Source: Streptomyces iranensis | Lineage (GTDB): Bacteria; Actinomycetota; Actinomycetes; Streptomycetales; Streptomycetaceae | DNA length: 62,737 bases | Assembly (NCBI RefSeq): GCF_017874715.1 | Contig: NZ_JAGGLR010000043.1 | Location: 1 to 62,737 of the forward strand | Reading direction: 5' to 3' | Shown: piece after piece, positions 34,278 through 43,453 of the stretch | Layout: each line of letters opens with the position of its first letter | Position numbering within the stretch: the stretch's first letter is position 1 | Notes under the pieces: model-generated | Told to the model about the DNA's origin: nothing | What the model saw: the letters and a program-made list of their open reading frames with translations, nothing else | The model's database searches: none | Position numbers and translations under genes: made by a program

Positions 34278-35915
34278 GTGGGTGAGGCGACTGGCCCGAG
34301 GGTTCGGGGCCGTGGAAGAGGTCGTGCTCCGGCTGAAGGAGACGTTTTCCCGTCGATTGCGGATCTCGCGGTGCTGTCGGTGGACATAAACGTCGAGGTA
34401 GTGCGTGTTGACGCGCGATGTACCGCGGACGGCGCCGTGTGCCCGGCCTGCGGGGTCTGGTCGAACCAGGTTCACGGTTCCTACCTGCGGTTTCCCGCTG
34501 ATGTTCCAAGCGGTGGACGAAGCGTTGTTCTCCAGCTGAGCGCCGCCCGTCGGTTCGTCTGTGGGAACTCGGGGTGCGCACGCCGCACTTTCGTCGAGCA
34601 GTCACCCGGCCTGACACGCCGACATAGTCAGCGGACCGATCGGCTGCGCTCGGCCCTGGCGGCGGTCGGTCTGGCCCTTGCGGGCCGGGCCGGAGCCCGC
34701 ATTGCCCGCGTCCTCGGGGTGTCCGTGAGCCGCAGTACGGTGCTCCGGCTGGTCGATGCTCTTCCCGAGCCGGAGGTTGCTGCCCCACGTGTGGTCGGCG
34801 TTGATGAGTACGCCACCCGCAAGGGCCGCCACTACGGCACCGTCCTCGTCGACATCGACACCCGCCGTCCCATCGACCTGCTGCCCGACCGGGAGGCATC
34901 CAGCCTGACGGCCTGGCTCGCCGACCGGCCAGGCGTTGAGGTCGTGTGCCGGGACCGGGCACCTTTCTTCGCTGACGGCGCCGCCGCCGGCGCCCCGCAG
35001 GCTGTCCAGGTCGCGGACCGGTGGCACCTCTGGCATAACCTGAGCGAAGCCGCCGAACGGGCCGTCGCCCAGCACCGCCACTGCCTCCGAGCCCTCGTTC
35101 CTGCGGCCCCCGACCCCGAGCTGGAGCCCACAGCAGAAGAGAAGCCGTCCAGCTCACCCTGGCCGACGGGCCATCGGTTTGCCGAGCGCACCCGTGCCAA
35201 GCACGCCACCATTCACGCACTGCTGGCCGCCGGACACAGCAAACGGTCCGTGGCACGGCAGCTGGGCATGAGCCAGAACACTGTCCTGCGGTTCTCCCGT
35301 GCTGAGACGCCCGAAGGGCTTTTCGTCGGGCAGTGGCAGAACCGGGCCTCCGTCCTCGACGAGTACAAGACCTACCTCGACGACCGCTGGAGCGAGGGCT
35401 GCACCAACGCCTGGAAGCTATGGGAGGAGATCGTGCCGCTCGGCTACAAAGGCAGCTACCAGCGCGTCCGTGCCTACCTGCACAAGAAGCGAACCTCGCC
35501 GCAACCGGTGACCGCGCGGCCGCCCTCACCGCGGAAGGTCGCCGGATGGATCCTCAGCCGCCCGGAAACCCTCACCGAGCCCGAACAGCTCCAGCTCAAG
35601 ACTGTCCGGACGCACTGCCCCGAACTCGACGCCCTCACCCGTCACGTCCGGTCCTTCGCGGTCATGCTCACCGAGCGCCAGGGCGAACGCCTTCCGGACT
35701 GGCTGGACGCCGTCCGGCAGGACGACCTGCCCAGCCTCCACACCCTCGCCGCCGGCATCGACCGCGACCGCGCTGCCGTCGTCGCCGGGCTGACCCTGCC
35801 TTGGAACTCAGGCGCCGTCGAAGGCCATGTGAACCGGATCAAGATACTCAAGCGCCAGATGTTCGGCCGCGCCAGCTTCTCGCTCCTGCGCAAGCGGGTC
35901 CTGCTGTACAGGTGA
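34278..35915 (+). CDS. ISL3-family transposase
   Basis: 545-residue transposase. It has an N-terminal zinc-binding region (CPACG...C...C), then the DDE domain with Asp in VVGVDEYATRKGRHYG and Asp in VADRWHLWHNLSEA. An embedded helix-turn-helix follows (HSKRSVARQLGMSQNTVLRF), and the final Glu is in SGAVEGHVNRIKILKRQMFG. The N-terminal 25 residues (Arg/Gly-rich) do not match the family. A VEEVVLRLKE-like stretch in the adjacent frame at about 34312 suggests a one-base shift near the start, or a start further in. Catalytic residues are all present. Confidence 0.85.
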   Translation: MGEATGPRVRGRGRGRAPAEGDVFPSIADLAVLSVDINVEVVRVDARCTADGAVCPACGVWSNQVHGSYLRFPADVPSGGRSVVLQLSAARRFVCGNSGCARRTFVEQSPGLTRRHSQRTDRLRSALAAVGLALAGRAGARIARVLGVSVSRSTVLRLVDALPEPEVAAPRVVGVDEYATRKGRHYGTVLVDIDTRRPIDLLPDREASSLTAWLADRPGVEVVCRDRAPFFADGAAAGAPQAVQVADRWHLWHNLSEAAERAVAQHRHCLRALVPAAPDPELEPTAEEKPSSSPWPTGHRFAERTRAKHATIHALLAAGHSKRSVARQLGMSQNTVLRFSRAETPEGLFVGQWQNRASVLDEYKTYLDDRWSEGCTNAWKLWEEIVPLGYKGSYQRVRAYLHKKRTSPQPVTARPPSPRKVAGWILSRPETLTEPEQLQLKTVRTHCPELDALTRHVRSFAVMLTERQGERLPDWLDAVRQDDLPSLHTLAAGIDRDRAAVVAGLTLPWNSGAVEGHVNRIKILKRQMFGRASFSLLRKRVLLYR

Positions 35916-36122
35916 CTGGCGTGCCTCGCCAGTCACCTAAACAGCCTGGGCCAGAGAACAGGAGCGGCTGAACCCCGGGACCGGCTGCTGCGATACCGGC
36001 AGCCCAGCTGCCGCCCTGGCCGCTCGAGGGCCTGACCCGTCAGTCCGCGTTCGTTACCTACCGTCGCTCGGTGCTGTGCAACGTCGGGTGAGACCCGTGC
36101 GATTCAGTTCCGTTTACAGTAG

Positions 36123-36950
36123 TCAGCAGTACGGTGGCTGATTGGTCATGGAAGCCGCCACCCGCATCCACACTCCAAACTGACGGTAGAGGCTGGGCAG
36201 AGCGCCCTGCGCTTGAACTGTCCGGAAGTCCGTGGCGGTGACCCCGGGAATTCCCTGAAGCGCGGAGGCCACCGAGGCCGACTGCCATCGGACCGTGAGG
36301 GTAGCCGGTTCAGAAGCCGTCGACGGGACCCTCGGTGCAGCACAAACTGAGGCAACGGCCTTTTCGATTGCCGTACGTGCCTCGTCCGCAGGGCGTAGTT
36401 CGGCCGCGAAGCGGTCGCGGGCGTACTTCACGGCCACGGTGGTGACCGAGGCGTCCCACTCCGTCATTTCTTCGCAGGCGCGGTCGTCGCCGGTGAGGAC
36501 CGCCACGGGAACACCAAGAGCTCCTGCGGTTGCTTGGGCCAGGCCGATCTCTCCCACCGGCCGGCCGTCCAGCCACATGTCCTCGATTTCATGCCCCATG
36601 AAACTATGGCTCAGCACACCGAGTGTGCCGGCTCGGGAGTGGTACCCGACGCAGATCACGGCGTCGTGGTCGGCAGCGAGGCCGTCCAGCATGCCCATGT
36701 TCTTGGGTTTGCCACGGATGAGGCGGGCCGCCGGGTGCAGGGCCTCGGGCAGAAGGTTGCGCATGGGGCCGTGTGCATCGTTCACGGTGATGTGGGTGGC
36801 GCCTGCTGTGACCGCTCCCCGGACGGCCGCGTTGACGTCCTCGGCCATCATCTGACGTCCGCGCTCGTAGTCCCGGCCGCCGGGCTGGACATCGTCGGTG
36901 TCAACGAGCCCCGTAATGCCTTCCATGTCCACACTGATGTAGATCCGCAT
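36123..36950 (-). CDS. M55-family D-aminopeptidase (DppA-like)
   Basis: 275-residue zinc peptidase of the DppA family, which releases N-terminal D-amino acids. Metal ligands are expected in the N-terminal ISVDMEGITG, in DAHGPM and HSRAGT, and in SHSFMGHEIEDMWLDG. The C-terminus ends FGVWMRVAASMTN. Length is close to DppA (274). The gene is intact but lies inside the inverted repeats of the ISL3-type unit, so it is a candidate passenger. Downstream of its stop there is no obvious partner gene or transporter. Confidence 0.85.
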   Translation of the reverse strand: MRIYISVDMEGITGLVDTDDVQPGGRDYERGRQMMAEDVNAAVRGAVTAGATHITVNDAHGPMRNLLPEALHPAARLIRGKPKNMGMLDGLAADHDAVICVGYHSRAGTLGVLSHSFMGHEIEDMWLDGRPVGEIGLAQATAGALGVPVAVLTGDDRACEEMTEWDASVTTVAVKYARDRFAAELRPADEARTAIEKAVASVCAAPRVPSTASEPATLTVRWQSASVASALQGIPGVTATDFRTVQAQGALPSLYRQFGVWMRVAASMTNQPPYC

Positions 36951-37146
36951 TGGGCCAAGTCCTCCAAGACTGTGATGATCACATGGACGATGTCGGCCAC
37001 ACCATCAACGGCTCCCCCATCTGCAAGACTTTCAGGCTCGTCTCCGGGGCAACTTCCCGAGTCATCCAGCAGACCTTCCGTCACTCAGCGTGGCCACGTC
37101 ACAGAAGTTGAGCCAGAACCCGCATTTTGGCGGCGGTTGAGGGCTT

Positions 37147-37265
37147 GTCAGGAAAGTGTCAGGGTGTTTCCTGGGAGGGGCCTGGTCGTGCGGCAGATGT
37201 CGAGGGTCGAGCTGTACGCTGCGGTCCGGCGTGGCCGTCGGGGTGGCGTGTTGACCCGGGCCTCC
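37147..37265 (+). pseudogene. IS21 istA 5' fragment
   Basis: After a TGTCAGGAAAGTGTCAGGG-type repeat, the ATG at 37197 opens MSRVELYAAVRRGRRGGV, the start of an IS21-family IstA transposase. Homology ends after about 20 residues. The rest of the element is absent here, but an istB 3' fragment lies at 56293. Confidence 0.55.
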
Positions 37266-37402
37266 CCTGGAACGCGCGTGTTGTGTGACATGGCGGGCGG
37301 TGCGGAAGGCCGTCACCGCGGTCTGGCTGGGCTCCGCTCCGGCCGCCGGGGGCCTGTCGTGCTGAGCAGGCTCGGTTCGACCCTCATACCTTGGAGGTCT
37401 GG

Positions 37403-38478
37403 ATGCGTGCAGGCGTCGTCGTCGCCGCGCAGCCCGGTGTGGAGGATCTCGCCGTGCGGGCCGAGGAGTTGGGCTTGTACAGTTTCTGGGTCTACGACAC
37501 CCCGATGGTCCACGGCGCCCCCTTCGTCGCCCTGGGCCTGTGCGCGAAGGCCACCCGACGCATCAGGCTCGGTATCGGCGTGACCTCAGCGGCGCTGCGC
37601 TCGGCCCCGGCGGCGGCGAGCGGGTTCGCCAGCCTCAATGCCCTGGCGCCGGGCCGGATCATCTGCGGGGTCGGCACCGGGAACACCGCCCGGCGCACCC
37701 TGGGCATGCCGCCGACCAGGGCAGCCGCGCTGGAGGACTTCACCGCGGCGCTGCAGGACCTGTGTGTGCCGGACGCTCGACCGAGTACCGCGAGGGTGAC
37801 CGGGTCCGCGATATCCGCCTCCTGCACGCCGGGGGGCATGTGAACACCACCGATCCGATCGAGTTCGTCGTCGCGGCGCTGCACGGGCCCAAAGCCGCCG
37901 CTGTCGCCGGGCGCCGCGGCGCAGGCCTGATCTCGGTCGGTCTGTGTGATCCCACCGCCTGGCATGCACTGCACGACGCCCGCCGCCAAGCCGCTCACAG
38001 CACGCCCCGCGACCCCGACTCCCCCTCCCCCACGCTCTCCCGGGCGGACTCCTACCTGGTCACCTCCCTCCATATGCTTCACGAGGACGAGGACCCGCAC
38101 AGCGACGCGGCCCGGGACGCGACGGGTCACCTGGTCCTGTCGCTGCTGGACTTCGCCGCCGACACACCTGCCTTCGCCCAGCAGCTCGGCCCCGATGAAC
38201 GCCAGGCGGTGCGACAACTCCTCGGAAGGCGGGGCACCACCGCCACCGCGCCGGACCGGTACACCAAGATCTACCCCGGCTATCTCGGACGCATCGCGCC
38301 CCAGGACCGGGACCTGGTCCTGCCCCAGCTGATGAACGCCCTGGCCCTGGTCGGCACCCGTGACGACCTTCTCACCCGTATCACCGCCCTGGAACAGGCG
38401 GGCATCGACGAACTCCTCATCCAACCGGTGGTCGACCCGTCCACGGAGATGGCCCGGCTCGCGGAACTCCTCATCTGA
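37403..38478 (+). pseudogene. LLM-class flavin oxidoreductase, frameshifted
   Basis: Two plus-strand frames together make a normal-length (about 358-residue) luciferase-like F420/FMN oxidoreductase. The first frame runs MRAGVVVAAQPGVEDLAVRA to LEDFTAALQD with the typical GIGVTSAALRSAP. The second takes over near 37770-37790 (HVNTTDPIEFVVAALHGPKA) and continues to VVDPSTEMARLAELLI. One indel explains the break. The start at 37403 has GGAGG upstream. Without correction it is inactive. A sequencing error is an alternative. Confidence 0.78.
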
Positions 38479-40236
38479 ACGGACCGCCCGGCCCGCACGC
38501 ACCCACCCCTGTCCGGCGCTCCACGCACCTCACCCCTTTCCGTTCCGGGAACGGTGATGATGAGCAACGCTGGTGCCGGAGAGGCCATTTGTGATGAACA
38601 TCCACGAGTCCTCGGTGAGTGAGAGGCGAGCGCGCGGACTGACGGCACCCTCGTGGAGACCCTGCGGACCCACGGCCCTCACCGCGGTGCCCGAAGAGAA
38701 GAACGTGACCGCCTGCGGACCGGCCGTCAGCAAGAAGCACCCCACCCCGTAGGGGGCCCCGGGACGAGGCCGGAGGAGTACGTCTGCCCCGGACCGTCGG
38801 TACGAGAGGCAGAGGTACTTCCCAGAAGTGCGGAAACGCCAGCTATCGCGGTGCGTTGTCGAGCGCGTCAGGGGGGGCGGTCGGGTTGGGGCCGGGGCCG
38901 GGTTGGGGCCGGGGCCGGGCTCGGGGCGGGGCCGGGCTCGGGGCGAGGTCGGGCCGGGGCGGGGCGGGGCGGGGCGGTCGGTATGCACGGTGGTCGGCCC
39001 CACGGTGTGGGCTGGGTGTGCCGTCGTTCGCCAGGGCATGCGCCGTGATGCGTCCCGCCCCCCGGGGGCGCGTCGCCGGTCGCGAGCATGCCGGCGTCGT
39101 CGAGGCCGTGGCCCTCCTGGCGAAGGGCGCGTCTGCCCGCCGGCAGTGGCGGAGCCGGTCGGCGGTCAGCCGCAGGGGGCGGAGACCGGTGCACAGCGCT
39201 TCCACGCCGACGGAGCCGGCCTTCCACCGCGGGCGGTTGTCCTCCTGGCCGGTGACAGACCGTTGGCCGGGCCTTGCGGGATGCTGGTATGTGGTGACGT
39301 CCGATGGGTTGCACCCGGCCGGTGGAGTGAGCGGTGCGCAGACGCTCCTTCAACGCGCAGGCACTCCTTCAGCGCGGTGGCGGTGAGGAAGGCGCGTTCG
39401 CAGCACGGTGGTCCACACGGTATCTGCCACTCCCCCTTCCGGGGCCGGTGCAGCGGATGCGGCCCTCTCGGCGGCGTCGGCCGCAGGAGCACCGGTCGGG
39501 TGGGGGTTGCTCAGGTGGGGGTGGTAGGTCCCACTGGGTGGTGTGGAGGCGGTGCTCCGGGTGGGTGCCACAGGGGGCCCGGCGCCGGTGATGCCGATGC
39601 CGAGGCACTGCGCGGCAAGAGCGGTGTCCGCGATGTCCTCGTCCAGGCCTGGGTCGCGGTCGCGGCCACGCAGGACGCGGGCGAAGTGACGGCCGGGGTC
39701 CGGCGAGCAGGGGCCGCCGGTGGAAGAAGGCCATTGCGGTGCGCGACGGACACCCGTGCGGTGACCATGACGGACACCAGGGCGGTGACGCCGTACGGCG
39801 ACGGCACGCCGGGCCGAGGCCGGCTGGGGGGCGGCCCGGGCCCGGATCACGGCCGGCCCGCCGAGCACGGCGGCCCCGGTCCCGGCGATGCCGCCCGCTC
39901 CGCTCCCCTCCCTCCGCCCCCGGTCAGCAGGAGGTGTGCGGGGGATATCGGGTCGGTGGCCGCAGGTGGGCGGGGCGTGCCACGAGGCCGGTGCAGGCCG
40001 GTCTCGCCCGCATGGTGAGCAGCCGGCACGCGGGGTGGGGTTCGGTGCCGGTCAGGCACCCCACCCCACGTGTTCGGGAGACGTACGGTGCTCAGGGCAC
40101 GCACTCCGTTGCCCTCACCCGTCGGCTTGCCACGCGCGGGGTTCCGGTCCGCCCCGTACCGGCGGCCGCTTCGCGCGGGCGGCGAGCCAGGTGCGCCTTA
40201 TCTCCAGGGCACTGGGGACCACCGCCCGGTGGCGGG
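38479..40236. other. 1.76-kb stretch without a recognisable gene
   Basis: No supported gene. On the minus strand about 38545-38830 a frame reads FLLTAGPQAVTFFSSGTAVR and LTEDSWMFITNGLSG, which could be a decayed coding end, but no start or family is seen. The stretch contains a G-rich tandem array (38883-38977) and otherwise very GC-rich, low-information sequence. Confidence 0.45.
38883..38977 (+). repeat. 17-bp tandem repeat with G-quadruplex-like tail
   Basis: Four tandem 17-bp units are seen: GGGTTGGGGCCGGGGCC at 38883 and 38900, GGGCTCGGGGCGGGGCC at 38917 and a variant at 38934. A run of five GGGGC-like units follows at 38951-38977. The plus strand has closely spaced runs of four G and could fold into a G-quadruplex. 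Confidence 0.85.
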
Positions 40237-40668
40237 TCAGAACTGGGGGTCGAGATATCCGCCCCACGTCCAGGTGCCGGTATATGCCACCTCCACGGAG
40301 GCAGAATCCGAAACCAGCACCCAGTCAGGATTGTCGGGATCCAGCATGGTGGTCTGGAGGTAGTAGCCGTTCTTCGGCCACAGGCAATCCCTCCAGGTGT
40401 ACCAGTCCGCGCCGAGTTCGATGGTGCGCCAGGAGGTGTGCCGGGATCCCATGACACGGCCCCAGTCGTAGCTGCCGGCATCCAGTTTGATACGGCGTTC
40501 GACACAGGACTCCTCCCAGCCGAGCCTGGGATCGTCGATGAGGTGCTGGGACCTGGTGTTGTAGGCCGTCACCGCCGTGACATCCGCCGAAGCGGTACCC
40601 GGCAAGGCGAGGATGGTCCCGCCGAGCAGGGCCACGAGGGATAAGGCGATGCGCGAGATGCGTGCCAC
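40237..40668 (-). CDS. Small secreted protein of unknown function
   Basis: 143-residue protein with a clear Sec signal peptide: basic start VARISR, hydrophobic core ALSLVALLGGTILALPG, and cleavage near TASA-DV at residue 28-29. The mature part is rich in Trp/Tyr and has Cys residues that could form a disulfide (ESCVERRI, RDCLWPKN). I do not recognise a family. The GTG start follows AAGGAAAAG. It sits alone between gene-poor DNA and an IS. Confidence 0.7.
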   Translation of the reverse strand: MARISRIALSLVALLGGTILALPGTASADVTAVTAYNTRSQHLIDDPRLGWEESCVERRIKLDAGSYDWGRVMGSRHTSWRTIELGADWYTWRDCLWPKNGYYLQTTMLDPDNPDWVLVSDSASVEVAYTGTWTWGGYLDPQF

Positions 40669-40867
40669 GATCTTTTCCTTCCGACGGACGGACCGATGCC
40701 CGAAAGGCAGGAACAAGCGGAGTACCGCTGTGCACGCGGCCGATACCCCGGCCGCCTTCTGCCCCAGGCGCACTCCAGGTGTAATACGAGCCTGCCGAGA
40801 CGGGTCCCGCCAGAGGTGCCCTATGCACGGGCCCGCTGCAAGCACTCCTGCCGGACACGCTGCATGC

Positions 40868-42795
40868 GGCTCTGTCCGCAGTTACGGACGCTGTTGGTGA
40901 TCTCTAGGTCGTGAGTCTTTGGCAGATTCGCTGGAAGTGGCTCGTCGGTCGAGGCTCGCGGGATGGAGCCGTGCCGGGTGGGAAGCACTCGCTGAGGCGG
41001 ATGATGTCGGCTCCGGCGGCCGTCAGCACGTGCTGGACGTGAGCCTTGGCCAAGCCTCGGTAGCGGCAGCGGCGGAGTCCATGAGCGTGGACGGTCTCGG
41101 AGACAGTGGCCGCGCAGCCCGCGCGGATGGCATAGCGCCGACGCCACGGATCGGTTTTCTGTTCCTTCCGGACCTTCGTCTGGATCTTCTGCTGGGGCTC
41201 TGGCAGAAGGAAGATGTGGCGTCCTTTGCCGTCGACGTTGCCGGTGCACTGAAGCCTGTCCTCGCACTCATTGCAGGCTTTGCGGGGGAAGAGAACCGAC
41301 AGCCGGGGGTGTCCATCGCCGAGAGTGGAATTCCACGGCGGGCTGACCACACCGCGTGGACAGGTCAGGGTGCGGGCCTGCCAGTCGACGCGGAAGTCCT
41401 CTTTGGCAAAACCCGGCCGTTGACAGGCACGGGGATCGTCGCGGACCGGACCGAGCAGTCCGATGCCCCACCGCTGTTCGCTGCGGTGGATGCTGTCCGG
41501 AGTGACGTAGCCACCGTCGACGACGTGCTCTGCCGGCTGGAAGCCCTGCTCGGTCAGGCCCTGGTGGATGCGGTCGAGAGCATCGATGTCCTGTTCCGGC
41601 GCCGGCCGGGTTACGACCTGCACGATCACGTTCGGGCCGGGGCGGTCGCAGGTTTCACTCTGGTGGTCGCGGTAGCCGATCCAGTCGCGCTGTCCGGCTG
41701 CTGTGACCTTCTGTCTGTAACGGGCCTGGGGATCATGCGGGGTAACGATCTCCATACTGGACCATGGCACTCGTGCCGAGGCGGGATCAGGCCGACCGTC
41801 TGCCTTGGTCTTGCCGGTGTTCCTCTGCTCGGTTGCCCGTCGGCCGGCCCGGTCGCGAGTGGACTTCGGTCCGCGCCAGCGCAGTTGGCCATCGCCGTCG
41901 TACCAGTACTGCTGAACCCAGACCTGCCGCAATACCTGCACGGCGGGCAGGTCCCGCAGTCCGGGCGGCGCGTCGTCCTGGTAGACGGCCCGCAGAATGT
42001 GCATGCCGTCCTCGCCGACCTTCAGGACGTAGGCGATCAGCGCGTCCCCGCCGCGAGGCAGCCGGTGATAACGCACCGGCCATAGCGGTCTGCCCAGTCC
42101 CGGGTGACGAGCCGGGCCAGCCATTCCTCACCGTGCTCCGAGAGCTCCTCCAGCGCGGTCCGTAAGGTCTCGGCGACCAGCTCTCCCCGGTTCAGGCGAC
42201 GGACCGCGGCGAGCACATGGGTGGAGTCCGTCCGCACCCGGCCGCGGCGTTTGACCAGCCCAGCCGCCACAAGATGGTCGACCATAACGGTCAGCAGCCG
42301 GTCGGCCCGGTCACCCTGGGCCATCCGGCCCCTGAACTCGCTGAGTACTGAGAAGTCGAACCCCGGATCGTCCAGCTCCAGGCCCAGACAGTACTTCCAA
42401 TCGAGACGGCACCGAACGGCCTCAGCCTGCCGGTCGGTCAGGTTCTCGGCGTACTGCAGCACGGACACCAACGCGAGCCGGGCCGGTGACAGCCCCTTTC
42501 TCCCGTCAGCCGGATACCAGTCCGCGAAGTCCTCATCGACGAACAGTTCATCCAGCCGGTCCCGCACCCACATCGCGGCCGTGCCTCCCGGATTGCTCGC
42601 CCGAGCCATCCGCACCGTCAACGGCGGAACCACCCGCCCCGCACCCGAGCCCATCGCCATCGCGGCCCTCCGACCGCTCGATCCGCCCCGCTTAGACAAG
42701 AGCAGCACACCCAAACCAAGCGAGAACGGAAGACCGCACAGCTTCACCCCAACGAGCGAAGATCACCAACAGCATCCGGAACTGCGGACAGAGCC
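40868..42795. mobile_element. IS1182-type element (frameshifted)
   Basis: Inverted repeats of 35 bp lie at 40868-40902 and 42761-42795, with two mismatches (outer end GGCTCTGTCCGCAGTT). They bracket a single minus-strand transposase gene broken by a frameshift. Element length is 1928 bp. No target duplication is evident. Confidence 0.82.
40904..42660 (-). pseudogene. IS1182-family transposase, frameshifted
   Basis: The N-terminal portion (start about 42660, MAMGSGAG) carries the conserved VSVLQYAENLTDRQAEAVR and the first Asp in VRTDSTHVLAAVR. Near 42070-42090 the homology changes frame (WADRYGR to PVRYHRLPRGGDALIAYV). It continues through VVDGGYVTPDSI (second Asp), a Cys-rich CNECEDRLQC loop and the end at 40904. 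One indel separates the halves. Programmed frameshifting is not usual for this family, so it is probably inactive. Confidence 0.82.
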
Positions 42796-43037
42796 TTGAA
42801 AACGGCCAACGCTACTCGTCGCTCCACTCGGTCCGAAGTTCAACGGAGCAGGGAGTCTCAGAGAGCATTGTCGGCCGGGTCCGCCCGCTCGTGGAGTGTG
42901 CGGACTGTGCCGTCGGTCAAGGGCAGCTGCGGCCGCGGCGCGCTCCACGCTGGGCTTCGCCCACCCTGGACAGTCCGTCCTGGTCTTGGACCTGGCTAAA
43001 TATTGGTGGCCCCTTCCTTGCGACGCCTGCCCGCAGG

Positions 43038-43270
43038 TCAGGGCCAGCTGCGGCCAACGGGCGTGTAGCGCTGTGTGGTATAAACCCAACCGTCGATCAC
43101 GGCGGCGATCTCGGCCGCGTCGGCCTGTTCGGCGGGCAGGTCGGTGATGGCGTAGACGGTCTCGCTGGACCACTTCTTCGCCCCGTACAGGCGGCGTCTG
43201 TGCTGGATGCGCAGGACCTGGCGGGCGTGCGGGAAGAGCAGGCCGTCGACGGTGACGACCTGCACGTGAC
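43038..43270 (-). pseudogene. ISAs1-type transposase fragment
   Basis: Minus-strand VQVVTVDGLLFPHARQVL followed by KKWSSETVYAITDLPAEQAD matches the region before the last catalytic residue of ISAs1-family transposases. Both ends are missing. The 240 bp to its right edge at 42796-43037 hold nothing recognisable. Confidence 0.6.
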
Positions 43271-43453
43271 ACTGCTCGTGGCGGCCGTGGCCGCGGGCGT
43301 GGCCGCGGTGGATGACGGGGATGGGGCGTGACCCAGATACGCCAGAAACCCGCCACGGGATGATCTTGAAGGGGTGAGCGCATCGGACCCGTCACCCGTT
43401 CGGCTCAGTGTCGTTGGTGGTGACGTTGGATGTCGTCCGGGGCGGGGTGAGCT

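Larger units (their letters stand above)
34190..37121. mobile_element. ISL3-type unit enclosing a D-aminopeptidase gene
   Basis: Inverted repeats of 42 bp lie at 34190-34231 and 37080-37121. The outer 24 bases are identical and begin GGGTTCTGGCTCAACTTCTG, with a handful of mismatches further in. Between them are an ISL3-family transposase and, convergent to it, an M55-family peptidase gene. No 8-bp target duplication is visible. The element begins 56 bp after the preceding IS. Confidence 0.75.

Noticed and set aside
38530..40000. Several proline/arginine-rich open frames on both strands
   Set aside because: They overlap one another, span the G-rich repeat, have no ribosome sites and show no domain pattern.
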